A stretch of DNA of 64,000 bases from Lysobacter concretionis Ko07 = DSM 16239 (GTDB lineage Bacteria; Pseudomonadota; Gammaproteobacteria; Xanthomonadales; Xanthomonadaceae): NCBI RefSeq assembly GCF_000768345.1, contig NZ_AVPS01000003.1, positions 186,001-250,000 of the forward strand. Direction: 5' to 3'. Position numbers and translations under genes: made by a program. The notes below the pieces were generated by a model. It saw only the letters and a program-made list of their open reading frames with translations. It ran no database searches and had not been told where the DNA came from. Of this stretch, positions 37,689 through 50,865 are shown piece by piece; the first letter of the stretch is position 1; each line of letters starts with the position of its first letter.

Positions 37689-39209
37689 TCAACGCGTGGC
37701 GGCGGTCACGGCGATGAACTGGGTGTTTCCGCCGCGACGGATCAGCAACATCACCGTGTCGCCCGGCTTGACCCCGGCCAGCTTGCGGTTCAGCTCGGCC
37801 GCGCTGCCGACGCTGTCGCGACCCACCGCCACCACCACGTCGCCTGCCGCCACGCCGGCCTCGCGGGCGGCGTCGCCGACATCGGCCAGCAACACGCCTT
37901 CGTCGTTACCCAACCCCAGCTGCTGGCGCTGGGCCGGCGCAAGGTCGCGGCCTACCAGGCCCAGCGGGTTGCTGCCGACCGTTGGCCTGGTGGACGGATC
38001 CGGCGCGGCATTGCCATTGGACGCGGTCACGGCCTGCGCTTCCTCGCCCCCGACCACCACATCCAGCTGGCGGGTCTTGCCGGCGCGGAACACTTCCAGC
38101 CTGGCCTTGCTGCCCGGTGCGATCGCGCCGACCAGCGGCGGCAGGTCGCTGACATCCACCACCGGGGTGCCATTGAACGAGCGGATCACGTCCATGCGCT
38201 CGATGCCCGCTTTCGCGGCGGCGCTGCCGGCCTGGATATTGGTGACCATCGCACCGCGGCTGTCGGGCAGGCCGATCGCCTTCGCCGCCTCGGCGGACAC
38301 CGGCATGATGTTCACCCCGAGCATGCCGCGGCTGACCTTGCCGGTGGCCTTGATCTGCTCGAACGCGCTCATCGCCAAGTCGATCGGGATCGCGAAGCTG
38401 ACGCCCATGTAGCCGCCGGAATTGGAGAATATCTGCGAATTGATCCCGACCACCTCGCCGGAGGTGTTGAGCAGCGGGCCGCCGGAATTGCCCCGGTTGA
38501 TCGCCACGTCGGTCTGGATGAACGGCACGTACTGCTGGCCGGAATACGGATTGGACCGACCCACCGCGCTGACAATGCCGGCGGTGACCGAATGGTCCAG
38601 CCCGAACGGCGAACCGATCGCCACCACCCACTGGCCCGGCTCGACCGCGGCCGAGTTGCCGGCGCGCAACCAGCGCAGGTTGTCGGCCTTGATCTTCAGC
38701 ACCGCCACGTCGTACTGCTCGTCGCTGCCGACCACTTCGGCCTGGAACTCGCGCCGGTCCGACAGGGTCACGGTGACCTTGTCGGCGCCATCGACCACGT
38801 GGAAATTGGTCAGCACGTAGCCGTCGTCGGAGATCAGGAAACCGCTGCCCAGCGAGGTGCCGCCGCCCTGCGGCCCTTGCGGCGCACCGGGGCCGCCCGG
38901 AAAGGGCATCCCGAAGCGCCGGAACAGCTCCTCGAACCCGTCCGGCAATCCCTGCCCGCGCGAATTGCCCTGCCGGGGCACCGGCATCGTCTCGGCGCTG
39001 ATGTTGACCACGGCCGGACCGACCCGCTTTACCAGCTGGGTGAAGTCCGGCAGACCGGTGACCAGCGGTTGGGGCGCCGGCGGAGTGACCGCCTGTGAGG
39101 CGATGGCCGCCGTGGTCGCCGCGGTCGGTGACTGTTGCGCCGTGCAGGCGATGGGCAGCGCAGCGGCGAGAACGCCGAGCAGGGCAATGGAGCGAAGCGG
39201 ACGGTTCAT
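37689..39209 (-). CDS. mucD: DegP/MucD periplasmic serine protease
   Basis: HtrA-family protease and chaperone degrading misfolded envelope proteins. A signal peptide (about 1-22, possibly with a lipobox-like IAC) is followed by a trypsin-like domain with the full triad His137 (NFHVVDGAD), Asp167 (YDVAVLKI) and Ser242 (NRGNSGGPL). Two PDZ domains occupy about 300-385 and 415-500. It sits directly downstream of rpoE-rseA, the arrangement of Pseudomonas and Xanthomonas mucD, and probably feeds back on sigma-E activation. Confidence 0.94.
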   Translation of the reverse strand: MNRPLRSIALLGVLAAALPIACTAQQSPTAATTAAIASQAVTPPAPQPLVTGLPDFTQLVKRVGPAVVNISAETMPVPRQGNSRGQGLPDGFEELFRRFGMPFPGGPGAPQGPQGGGTSLGSGFLISDDGYVLTNFHVVDGADKVTVTLSDRREFQAEVVGSDEQYDVAVLKIKADNLRWLRAGNSAAVEPGQWVVAIGSPFGLDHSVTAGIVSAVGRSNPYSGQQYVPFIQTDVAINRGNSGGPLLNTSGEVVGINSQIFSNSGGYMGVSFAIPIDLAMSAFEQIKATGKVSRGMLGVNIMPVSAEAAKAIGLPDSRGAMVTNIQAGSAAAKAGIERMDVIRSFNGTPVVDVSDLPPLVGAIAPGSKARLEVFRAGKTRQLDVVVGGEEAQAVTASNGNAAPDPSTRPTVGSNPLGLVGRDLAPAQRQQLGLGNDEGVLLADVGDAAREAGVAAGDVVVAVGRDSVGSAAELNRKLAGVKPGDTVMLLIRRGGNTQFIAVTAATR

Positions 39210-39348
39210 GGAATCGGCCTCCGGTTACAAGTGGGAAGAAGGATTTTTAACAGGGTCAATTGCCGCATCACTCGAGGCGGCATACGTCGGGGCGCAGGCA
39301 GTATCGGCACCCCGGGAACTTCGACCATGAGCGGCGTGTGGACAGGGA

Positions 39349-40347
39349 TCAGTGCCCCGGCTGCCCGGTCGCTGCTCCGGCCGGCTCAAGGGCAGACGGA
39401 CGGTCCTGGTCAACACGCCCCCGGTCCAGATGGCTTTGCCGAACGTGACCCTGCAGGGCCTCCGGCTCGAACGGGTAGAACGAAAGCGAGGCCGACGGCT
39501 CACCCGCGCCGTGATAACCCGCCGTCAATGCACCCGAGGCGGAATAGCCCGGCAGCACAGCGCGCGGCCACGGCCGGGACACGACCTCGCCGACCGGCAT
39601 GAACGGATGCAGCGACTTCGCCGCGACCTCGCTCCCGGCCAACGCACCGACCGCCACGGATGCACCAACCGGAGTGGTAGCAGAAGCGACCGCTGTCGCC
39701 GCTTCGTGTTGGCGGTTTTGCGACCCGCGCAGGGCCGCGCGTTGCGACTGCCCGCGCGCACGGCGCTCGCCGACACGGCGCGGCACGTCGGCCACCGCAA
39801 CTGCCGCCGCGAGCGCCAGTCCCGCGCCGTCAGCCGGCGACTTTGCCGGCAATTCCACAGGGGACTCCGATGCAGGTGTCTCCACAACTCCGGCATCCGA
39901 AGCGGCAAACACACCGGCCGTCACCGGCGAAGTCGCAACCGTCTGCCGGGTCAGTGCATCCGACGAATCGCCGGCCTGGAAGGCCGGGCGCACGACAAAC
40001 AACGCCGCCATCGCCACCGACGCCGCCAGGGCCGCGCCGCCGATCCAGCGCCGCGTACGGACCGCGGCCTTGCCGGGAAGGGAAACCGGAAGGACCGGTG
40101 CCACGCCATCCGCATGCAGGCCTTCCTGCGCCACCGCCGCCATCACCCGCTCGGCGAATCCTGCCGGCGCGGCCGCCATCGCGTTGCCACGCAGCACGTC
40201 GCCGGCGAGCTGCCATCGGCCGCAGGCTTCTCGCCATTGCGCGTCATGACCGAGGCGCTTCAGCGCGAAGCGCCGGGCGTCATCGTGCAGTTGGCCGTCA
40301 AACAACGCACTGAGGGTTTCGGCATCGTGGATTTGACTGGTCGACAT
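39349..40347 (-). CDS. rseA: Anti-sigma-E factor RseA
   Basis: Inner-membrane anti-sigma factor that holds RpoE. The cytoplasmic RseA-N domain (about 8-75: ETLSALFDGQLHDDARRFALKRL) is followed by one transmembrane helix (about 101-121) and a periplasmic region. At 332 residues it is over 100 longer than E. coli RseA; the extra is a long low-complexity Ala/Val-rich periplasmic tail with an Arg-rich patch. Its ATG overlaps the rpoE TGA (TGATG), so the pair is translationally coupled. No rseB is next to it. Confidence 0.88.
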   Translation of the reverse strand: MSTSQIHDAETLSALFDGQLHDDARRFALKRLGHDAQWREACGRWQLAGDVLRGNAMAAAPAGFAERVMAAVAQEGLHADGVAPVLPVSLPGKAAVRTRRWIGGAALAASVAMAALFVVRPAFQAGDSSDALTRQTVATSPVTAGVFAASDAGVVETPASESPVELPAKSPADGAGLALAAAVAVADVPRRVGERRARGQSQRAALRGSQNRQHEAATAVASATTPVGASVAVGALAGSEVAAKSLHPFMPVGEVVSRPWPRAVLPGYSASGALTAGYHGAGEPSASLSFYPFEPEALQGHVRQSHLDRGRVDQDRPSALEPAGAATGQPGH

Positions 40348-40967
40348 CAGAATTTCCGCTCCTGGGAGTCGTGGTCCGGGTCAAGCAAGGGGCGCAGTTC
40401 CTGATCGATCGCCTCACGGGCGCGGAATATCCGCGACCGCACGGTGCCGATCGGACACGCCATCTTTTGCGCGATCTCGTCGTAGCTCAGGCCATCGACC
40501 TCGCGCAGGGAAATCGCGACGCGCAGGTCTTCGGGCAAGCCTTCGACCACACGCATCACCGCCTGTTCCACCTCCTGCCGCATCAGCTCGCGCTCGGGCG
40601 TGTCGGTATCGCGCAGGCGGATGCCGGTATCGAACTGCTCGGCGTCGCCGACATCGATGTCGGCCGTGGGTGGCCGGCGGTTCTGCGAAACGAGATGGTT
40701 CTTGGCGGTATTCACTGCAATACGGTGCAACCATGTATAGAACTGCGCATCGCCACGGAAGTTAGGCAGCGCGCGATAGGCGCGCATGAACGCATCCTGG
40801 GCGACGTCCTGGCATTCGCTCCAGTCAGAGATGTAGCGGCCGATCAGCCCCACGATCCGGTGCTGGTACTTGCGCACCAATGCATCGAATGCCGTGCTGT
40901 CGCCCTGCTGCACACGTCTGACCAGATCCTGGTCGAACTCCTGGTCCAACAATTTGTTCTCGGCCAT
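40347..40967 (-). CDS. rpoE: Extracytoplasmic-stress sigma factor RpoE
   Basis: ECF sigma factor (sigma-E/AlgU group) directing the envelope-stress regulon. Sigma region 2 (about 25-95, YISDWSECQDVAQDAFMRAYRALPNF) and region 4 (about 135-190, LREVDGLSYDEIAQKMACPIGTVRSRIFRARE) are complete. The ATG at 40967 (206 residues) was chosen because the sigma-E-type promoter at 41011-41039 lies just upstream. Longer in-frame starts (41000, 41099) would sit at or before the transcription start. Confidence 0.95.
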   Translation of the reverse strand: MAENKLLDQEFDQDLVRRVQQGDSTAFDALVRKYQHRIVGLIGRYISDWSECQDVAQDAFMRAYRALPNFRGDAQFYTWLHRIAVNTAKNHLVSQNRRPPTADIDVGDAEQFDTGIRLRDTDTPERELMRQEVEQAVMRVVEGLPEDLRVAISLREVDGLSYDEIAQKMACPIGTVRSRIFRAREAIDQELRPLLDPDHDSQERKF

Positions 40968-41010
40968 ACCGCGCGCCGGCACTCCTGTCAGCTCGGCCAT
41001 GGCCGAACGA

Positions 41011-41039
41011 TGAGACAACCCTGTCGGGGAGAAAGTTCC
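41011..41039 (-). promoter_or_regulatory. Sigma-E-type autoregulatory promoter of rpoE
   Basis: On the minus strand GGAACT, 17 bases, then GTCTCA. This fits the sigma-E consensus (GGAACTT in E. coli; GGAACT/GTCNNA reported for Xanthomonas, from memory). It would give a leader of about 35 bases before the rpoE ATG. Confidence 0.75.
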
Positions 41040-41187
41040 ATCACCAACGATTGGGGCGCCGCTGCCCGCCTGCAACCGTCGGGGAACATGGTGAGGCATG
41101 CGAGGTCCCGCGCGTCACTGATTTGACGCCGGTGAAACAACCTCGGGATGATAGCGGCTTACCCCATACCTGAACGGATGGTGCCGC

Positions 41188-43257
41188 ATGGCCCCTCATG
41201 ACACTGCGCTGCTCCGCTTCGACGGACTCCGTGCCCGGCACTGGCATGCCGAGATGCGTGCCGATGGCGTGCTGGTGTTGTCGCTCGACCGCGCCGGTGA
41301 AACCGTCAACGCGCTGTCGCAGGACGTGCTGATCGAACTGGACGCGCTGATCGAACGCATCGCCATCGACCCGCCCAAGGGCGTGGTGCTCCGCTCGGCC
41401 AAGGCCAGCGGCTTCATCGCCGGCGCGGACATCAAGGAGTTCCAGGGCTTCGATGAAACCGGCAACGTGGCCGGTGCGCTCAAACGCGGGCAGCAGGTGT
41501 TCCAGCACCTGGCCGACCTGCCCTGCCCCACGGTGGCGGCGATCCACGGCTTCTGCATGGGCGGCGGCACCGAGTTGGCGCTGGCCTGCGACTACCGGGT
41601 TGCCAGCAAGGACGGCTCGACCCGGATCGGCCTGCCGGAGGTGCAGCTGGGCATCTACCCCGGCTGGGGCGGCAGCGTGCGCCTGCCGCGGCTGATCGGC
41701 GCGCCGGCGGCGTTCGAGATGATGCTGACCGGACGCGCGGTGTCGGCATCGGCGGCCCGCGCCAGCGGACTGGTCGACAAGGTGGTCGAGCCGGCGGTGC
41801 TGGTCGACGCGGCCGCGGCGCTTGCCCTGCACGGCCGCAAGCGTCCGTTCAAGCAGCGCTTCATGGGCTGGGCCACCAACCTCTGGCCGGCGCGCCAGGC
41901 CATCGCGCCGATGCTGCTGAAGCAGGTCGCGCGCAAGGCCCGCAAGGAGCATTACCCGGCGCCGTATTCACTGGTCGCGACATGGAAGGCGACCGGCGGA
42001 AGCGTGGAGCGCCAGTTGGCCGCCGAACGCAGATCGGTAACAAAACTCGCCTCCACTCCGACCGCGCGCAACCTGATCCGGGTGTTCTTCCTGCAGGAAC
42101 GGCTGAAGAGCGTCGGCGGCAAGGATCACGGCATCCAGCATGTGCACGTCATTGGTGCCGGCGTGATGGGCGGTGACATCGCGGCCTGGGCGGCCTACAA
42201 GGGTTTCCAGGTCACTCTCAATGACCGCGAGCAGCGCTTCATCGACGTCGCCATGGGCCGTGCCGGTGAACTGTTAGCCAAACGCGTGCGGGACGAGAGC
42301 AAGCGCCCGGAAGTCGCGGCGCGCCTGAAGAGTGACGTGGCCGGCGATGGCGTGGCCGCGGCGGATCTGGTGATCGAGGCGATCATCGAGAACCCCGAAG
42401 CCAAGCGCGACCTGTACGCGGTGATCGAACCGCGGATGAAGTCCGACGCGCTGCTGACCACCAACACGTCGTCGATCCCGCTGGTAGACCTGCGCGACGG
42501 CATCCAGCGCCCGGCACAGTTTGGCGGCCTGCACTATTTCAACCCGGTCGCGCTGATGCCGCTGGTGGAGATCGTCCAGCACGACGGCATGGCGCCGGAA
42601 ACCCGCGAGCGTCTGGCCGCGTTCTGCAAGGCGATCGGCAAGCTGCCGGTGCCGGTCGCGGGCACGCCGGGCTTTCTCGTCAACCGGGTGCTGTTCCCGT
42701 ACATGCTGGAAGCGGTGACCGCCTGGTCGGAAGGCATTCCGGGCGCGGCGATCGACAAGGCCGCGGTCCGGTTCGGCATGCCGATGGGGCCGATCGAACT
42801 GGTCGACACCGTCGGTCTGGACGTCGCCGCCGGTGTGGGCGCGGAGCTGTCGCCATTCCTTGGCCTGACCGTGCCGCCGGCACTGGCCAAGCAGGCCGAG
42901 CCGGGCAAGCGCGGCAAGAAGGACGGCCAGGGCCTGTACAAGTGGGAGGATGGCAAGGCGGTCAAGCCCGATTTGCCGGACAACTACCAGCCACCATCCG
43001 ACCTGGAGGATCGCCTGATCCTGCCGATGCTCAACGAGGCGGTCGCCTGCCTGCACGACGGCGTGGTGGCCGATGCCGAACTGCTCGACGCCGGCGTGAT
43101 CTTCGGCACCGGCTTCGCGCCGTTCCGGGGTGGCCCGATCCAATACATCCGCCAGACCGGTGCCGACGCCCTGCTGGAGCGGCTCAAGCAGTTGCAGGCC
43201 CGTCACGGCGACCGTTTCGCCCCACGTCCGGGCTGGGAATCCGCCGCGCTGCGGTGA
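41188..43257 (+). CDS. fadJ: FadB/FadJ-type enoyl-CoA hydratase/3-hydroxyacyl-CoA dehydrogenase
   Basis: Multifunctional beta-oxidation alpha subunit of 689 residues. The N-terminal crotonase domain has oxyanion and catalytic blocks with Glu129 (GGGTELALA) and Glu151 (GLPEVQLGIYPGWGGS), matching the two catalytic glutamates of FadB. The Rossmann domain (about 315-495) has VHVIGAGVMGGDIA, and HYFNPVALMPLVEI carries the dehydrogenase histidine. C-terminal dehydrogenase domains follow. FadJ/FadB usually pairs with a thiolase gene, but none is adjacent. FadJ versus FadB is not decided by sequence alone. It diverges from rpoE. Confidence 0.9.
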   Translation: MAPHDTALLRFDGLRARHWHAEMRADGVLVLSLDRAGETVNALSQDVLIELDALIERIAIDPPKGVVLRSAKASGFIAGADIKEFQGFDETGNVAGALKRGQQVFQHLADLPCPTVAAIHGFCMGGGTELALACDYRVASKDGSTRIGLPEVQLGIYPGWGGSVRLPRLIGAPAAFEMMLTGRAVSASAARASGLVDKVVEPAVLVDAAAALALHGRKRPFKQRFMGWATNLWPARQAIAPMLLKQVARKARKEHYPAPYSLVATWKATGGSVERQLAAERRSVTKLASTPTARNLIRVFFLQERLKSVGGKDHGIQHVHVIGAGVMGGDIAAWAAYKGFQVTLNDREQRFIDVAMGRAGELLAKRVRDESKRPEVAARLKSDVAGDGVAAADLVIEAIIENPEAKRDLYAVIEPRMKSDALLTTNTSSIPLVDLRDGIQRPAQFGGLHYFNPVALMPLVEIVQHDGMAPETRERLAAFCKAIGKLPVPVAGTPGFLVNRVLFPYMLEAVTAWSEGIPGAAIDKAAVRFGMPMGPIELVDTVGLDVAAGVGAELSPFLGLTVPPALAKQAEPGKRGKKDGQGLYKWEDGKAVKPDLPDNYQPPSDLEDRLILPMLNEAVACLHDGVVADAELLDAGVIFGTGFAPFRGGPIQYIRQTGADALLERLKQLQARHGDRFAPRPGWESAALR

Positions 43258-43273
43258 TCAGGCAAGCCGTACT

Positions 43274-43310
43274 TCACACGCGCGTGCCGTCAGCGCCTCA
43301 CACGCGCGTG
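43274..43310. repeat. Paired TCACACGCGCGTG palindromic repeats
   Basis: Two 13-base copies (43274 and 43298), each containing the palindrome CACGCGCGTG, lie just after the fadJ stop. A related GCGCTTCACGCGCGGC follows. Confidence 0.6.
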
Positions 43311-43353
43311 AACCGCAAACCCGCGCTTCACGCGCGGCAATGCGTACTTCCTT

Positions 43354-43416
43354 GCAGGAGCGGCTTCAGCCGCGAACCTGCGAATTGGACCCATGTACGG
43401 GTCGCGCCTGAAGGAA
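43354..43416. repeat. REP element (GCAGGAGCGGCTTCAGCCGCGA type)
   Basis: A well-kept left arm with internal hairpin GCGGCTTCAGCCGC, and a decayed right arm (GTCGCGCCTGAAG). It lies between convergent fadJ and pilZ; same family as the elements at 25568 and 26176. Confidence 0.7.
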
Positions 43417-43477
43417 ATCCAATCGCACGCCCGAAGAAAGCCCCGAGGGCCAGCAGTCCACGAAACCAGCCGATCAG

Positions 43478-43834
43478 CTACATCGTGTGGGTCGCGCGCT
43501 CCGCGTCCAGGGTGCCGGCCAGCAGGGCCTCGATCTTGCCCTTGACGGTCTCGCCTTCGGCACCTTCACCGAACTGGATACCGATGCCGGCCGGGCGATT
43601 GCCCTGGGCACCGGCGGGAGTGACCCAGATGACCTTGCCGGCCACCGGCAGACGCTCGCCGGATTCGGGCAGCGTCAATAGCAGGAACACCTCGTCACCC
43701 AGGAAGTAACGCTTCGGCGTCGACACGAAGATGCCGCCATGCTTGATGTAAGGCATGTAGGCGTTGTACAGCGACGCCTTGTCCTTGACCGCCAACGACA
43801 CGATGCCCTGGCGGGCCCCGGCTGGTGCGTTCAT
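43478..43834 (-). CDS. pilZ: Non-canonical PilZ domain type IV pilus protein
   Basis: A 118-residue single PilZ domain required for type IV pilus assembly in Pseudomonas and Xanthomonas, where it binds the PilB ATPase and FimX. It shows the family opening IVSLAVKDKASLYNAYMPYIKHGGIFV. The cyclic di-GMP-binding RxxxR and (D/N)xSxxG motifs are absent, as in other PilZ proper, so it should not bind the nucleotide itself. Last gene of pabC-mltG-tmk-holB-pilZ, with a 4-base gap from holB. AGAGGGGA precedes the ATG. Confidence 0.93.
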   Translation of the reverse strand: MNAPAGARQGIVSLAVKDKASLYNAYMPYIKHGGIFVSTPKRYFLGDEVFLLLTLPESGERLPVAGKVIWVTPAGAQGNRPAGIGIQFGEGAEGETVKGKIEALLAGTLDAERATHTM

Positions 43835-43838
43835 ACCG

Positions 43839-47499
<3,661 letters not shown>

Positions 47500-47507
<8 letters not shown>

Positions 47508-48897
47508 CGGCAACACCCAGCGCACGCAACATGCCACGCGCCTTGGCGCGCGTCTCTTCCAACTCAGCGCGCGGATCGGAGTCGATCACGATGCCGGCGC
47601 CGGTGCGGAACCGCAGCAGATCGCCTTCGATCTCGGCGCTGCGGATCAGGATGTTGAGGTCGAGGTCGCCATCGCGGTTGAGCCAGCCCATCGCGCCGGT
47701 ATAGCTACCGCGCCCCTCGGCTTCCAGCTCGGCAATGATCTGCATGCAGTGCACTTTCGGTGCGCCGGTGATGGTGCCGCCGGGGAACGTCGCCCGGATC
47801 ACCTCGCCCGGCGTCACGTCCGCACGCAGGCGGCCACGCACGTTGCTGACGATGTGGTGCACGTGGGCGTAGCTTTCCACCGTCATCAACTCATTGACCT
47901 CCACGCTGCCGGGCGTGCACACCCGGCCGAGGTCGTTGCGCTCCAGATCGATCAACATGACGTGCTCGGCGCGCTCCTTGGGATGGCCGACCAGCTCGTC
48001 GATCGTGTCGCCGTCATCGTCGCCGGCGACACGGGCGCGGGTGCCGGCGATCGGCCGGGTTTCCACCACGTCGCCACGCACCGAGATCAACCGCTCCGGC
48101 GACGCGCTGACGACCGACCAGGCCGGCTGCCGGACAGGTTGTTGAGCCTGTTGTTGATCATGCCGTTGGAACAGCCCCGCGAACGGCGCCGGGTTGTTCT
48201 CGCGCAGGCGCTGGAACAACCCCGCCGCATCCACCGGCCCCTCGAAGCGCGCGCGCCATCCGCGCGACAGATTCGCCTGGAACACATCGCCCGCCGCCAG
48301 GTAATCGAGCACCCGCGCGACGCCATCCACATACCGCCCGGGCTCGTCCTCATCGACGACGACCGGCGGTCGCCAGGCCGGCAACGGTGCCGGGGCCCGA
48401 TCAAGATCGGCCAGATCCTGCGTGATGCCCTCCAGAAGTGCCTCGAGCCCCGGCTCCGCCAGTGCGATGCACTCGCCACGGGCATGGTCGCGCACGACCG
48501 CGGCTGGACAACGCACGGCCAGCGCGACCGGCAACCCGCCCGCGGCCGCAGGCAGATGCAGGACCGGTTCAATCTGGGCCGCCAATTCATAACCCAGCAG
48601 CAGCGCCCAGCCGCCCCGGAACGGCCAGCGGGGCTCGTCGTGATCGACCCGCTGCGCAAGCCATGCGGCGTCCAGCGCCTGCAGGAAGTCATCGCCGATC
48701 ACGACGCCGCGCTGATCGCGGACCTTGCCATCGGCATCAAGCTGCAGCGACTCGCCATTGCCGGCCAGCAACAGGTCCCAGCGCCCCTGCGCGGTGCCCG
48801 CCGCGCTGGATTCCAGCAGCAACGGATAGCGCGCCGGCGCACGCCGGTGCAGATCCAGCAGATCGATCGTCGGCGACAACTGGCGGGTCAGCAGCAT
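47500..48897 (-). CDS. pabB: Aminodeoxychorismate synthase component I
   Basis: Chorismate-binding enzyme making 4-amino-4-deoxychorismate with a PabA amidotransferase that is not in the window. Motifs: DVFQANLSR, VSASPERLI, ERNDLGRVC, GGTITGAPK and the C-terminal AGIVIDSDPRAELEET. At the site where E. coli PabB has PIKGT with a covalent lysine, this protein has PIAGT (282-286), the anthranilate-synthase-like form. Position beside pabC supports PabB over TrpE. The ATG at 48897 matches family starts. Length 465. Confidence 0.88.
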
Positions 48898-49077
48898 CGG
48901 AAACTCATGCGGGGATTGCCGTGATTGCCGCCCGGTACGATCGTGCCCGACGCCGCCGATCGCCGACCCCGGCATGGATGCCGTGCAGCAAAACGCCCCG
49001 AGCGAAGAGCGCTTCGGTCGCCTCCGGGAATACCTCCCTGAAACCCGTCAAGCGCACTTCGGCGGGCTTCCGGCAAG

Positions 49078-50331
49078 TCAGATCCGCTTGAATACCAGCG
49101 TGCCGTTGGTACCGCCGAAGCCGAAGCCGTTGGAGACCACGACATCGACCGTCGCCTCGCGGGCGGTGTTGGGCACGTAATCAAGGTCGCAACCCTCCCC
49201 CGGCGCATCCAGGTTGATCGTCGGCGGGATGATGCCGGTGTGCAGCGCCATGACCGAGAAAATCGCCTCCGCACCGCCGGCCGCGCCGAGCAGGTGACCG
49301 GTCATCGATTTGGTCGAGCTGACCATCGTCCTGTAGGCGTGATCGCCGAGCGCACGCTTGATCGCCAGCGTCTCGGCGACGTCGCCCAGCGGGGTCGAGG
49401 TGCCATGCGCGTTGAGGTAGCCCACCTGTTCCGGATTGACGCCGGCATCCTTCATCGCGGCGACCATGCAGCGCGCCGGGCCTTCGCCGTCCTCGCTGGG
49501 CGCGGTCATGTGGAACGCATCGGAGCTCGCGCCGAAGCCCACCAGCTCGCAATAGATGCGCGCACCGCGGGCTTTGGCGTACTCGTACTCCTCCAGCACC
49601 AGGATGCCGGCACCATCGCCGAGCACGAAACCGTCGCGGTCCTTGTCCCACGGCCGCGACGCGCGGGTCGGGTCGTCGTTGCGGGTGGACATCGCCTTCA
49701 TCGAGCAGAAACCGCCCACCGAAGTCGGCGAGGAGCCGCGCTCGCCGCCGCCGGCGAGCATCACGTCCGCGTCGCCATACTGGATCATCCGCATCGCCAT
49801 GCCGATGGAATGGTTCGACGTCGCGCAGGCGGACACCGCGGAAAAATTGGGGCCCTTGATGCCGGTCAGCAGCGACACCTGCCCCGGCAGCATGTTGATG
49901 ATCGTGCTGGGCACGTAGAACGGCGAGATCTTGCGCGCGCCGCCGGCAAGGTATTTGGCGGTCTGCTCCTCGATGCCGAGGATGCCGCCGATGCCGGAAC
50001 CGATCAGCGCGCCGACGCGTTCGGCATTGGCCTCGGTGATTTCCAGCCCGGAATCCTCCAGCGCCATCAGCGACGCGCCGACGCCGTAATGGATGAAGCT
50101 GTCCATCTTCTTCGCGTCCTTCGCCGGCACCCAACGGGTGACGTCGAAATCGCGGATCTGCCCGGCGATGGTCGTGGTGAAACCGGTGGTGTCGAAGTGG
50201 GTGATCGGGCCGATGCCCGAACGGCCATTGACGATGCCGTCCCAACTGCTGGCCAGGTCGTTGCCCAGGGGCGAGACGAGGCCGAGGCCGGTGACAACTA
50301 CGCGCCTGCCGAAGGCCGGTCGATTGGACAT
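49078..50331 (-). CDS. fabF: 3-oxoacyl-ACP synthase II
   Basis: Condensing enzyme elongating acyl-ACP with malonyl-ACP. The Cys-His-His triad is visible in VSACATSNHSIG, NAHGTSTPLGD and KSMTGHLLGAAGG. The GFGGTNGTLVFK ending is standard. Length 417. The ATG at 50331 has GGAG upstream. Order acpP-fabF is conserved; a terminator-like hairpin in the 159-base gap may lower fabF expression relative to acpP. Confidence 0.96.
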   Translation of the reverse strand: MSNRPAFGRRVVVTGLGLVSPLGNDLASSWDGIVNGRSGIGPITHFDTTGFTTTIAGQIRDFDVTRWVPAKDAKKMDSFIHYGVGASLMALEDSGLEITEANAERVGALIGSGIGGILGIEEQTAKYLAGGARKISPFYVPSTIINMLPGQVSLLTGIKGPNFSAVSACATSNHSIGMAMRMIQYGDADVMLAGGGERGSSPTSVGGFCSMKAMSTRNDDPTRASRPWDKDRDGFVLGDGAGILVLEEYEYAKARGARIYCELVGFGASSDAFHMTAPSEDGEGPARCMVAAMKDAGVNPEQVGYLNAHGTSTPLGDVAETLAIKRALGDHAYRTMVSSTKSMTGHLLGAAGGAEAIFSVMALHTGIIPPTINLDAPGEGCDLDYVPNTAREATVDVVVSNGFGFGGTNGTLVFKRI

Positions 50332-50398
50332 GGAGAACTCCGCTTGCGGACGCGCCGGCACCGTGCCCGACAGCGCGCCTGGAATGTGTATGCCGTGG

Positions 50399-50425
50399 AA
50401 AGACACAAGGCCGCACGATGCGGCC
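50399..50425 (-). terminator. Terminator/attenuator between acpP and fabF
   Basis: On the minus strand GGCCGCA, loop TCG, TGCGGCC, then TTGTGTCTTT. A 7-bp stem with a T-rich tail fits partial termination after the highly expressed acpP. Confidence 0.7.
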
Positions 50426-50490
50426 CCGGTCTGTAGCGCCGGGCGTGGCACGCCGATCCTTGACCGGTCGCGCCTCCACCCATCCGCGGA

Positions 50491-50730
50491 TTACGCCTTG
50501 ACGTGCGTCGTGACGTAGTCGATCGCCTGCTGCACCGAGGTGATCTTTTCGGCTTCCTCGTCCGGGATCTCGCACTCGAACTCTTCTTCCAGTGCCATCA
50601 CGAGTTCGACGGTATCGAGGGAGTCGGCGCCGAGGTCGTCGACGAACGAAGCGTTGTTGGTGACTTCTTCTTCCTTGACGCCAAGCTGTTCGACCACGAT
50701 CTTCTTGACGCGCTCTTCGATGCTGCTCAT
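50491..50730 (-). CDS. acpP: Acyl carrier protein
   Basis: A 79-residue acidic carrier of fatty acyl chains. The phosphopantetheine site is Ser37 in [10 protein letters not shown]. Very strong ribosome site (GGGAGGAG) before the ATG, as expected for one of the most abundant proteins. It lies between fabG and fabF; the 135-base gap from fabG probably holds its own promoter, although no box pair stands out. Confidence 0.98.
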   Translation of the reverse strand: MSSIEERVKKIVVEQLGVKEEEVTNNASFVDDLGADSLDTVELVMALEEEFECEIPDEEAEKITSVQQAIDYVTTHVKA

Positions 50731-50865
50731 TGGTATTCACTCCTCCCGTACGGGATATTCGATGGAATAGTGTAGTGGAATCGAGGCCTTCGCGACTATC
50801 CGCAAAAGCCCTTTCGCCCCAGTTACTTGCTGTGTACCTGGTGCGTAGTTGGTGCGCATCCAGCG

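Noticed and set aside
34849-38412. 1187-codon open frame on the plus strand
   Set aside because: Runs antisense through lepB, lepA and degP, all of which have intact catalytic motifs; the translation is low-complexity His/Gln/Arg.
48898-49077. Possible terminator or small RNA between fabF and pabB
   Set aside because: The only hairpin (CCGAAGCG...CGCTCGG on the minus strand) needs a bulge and has a short T-run; too weak to call.
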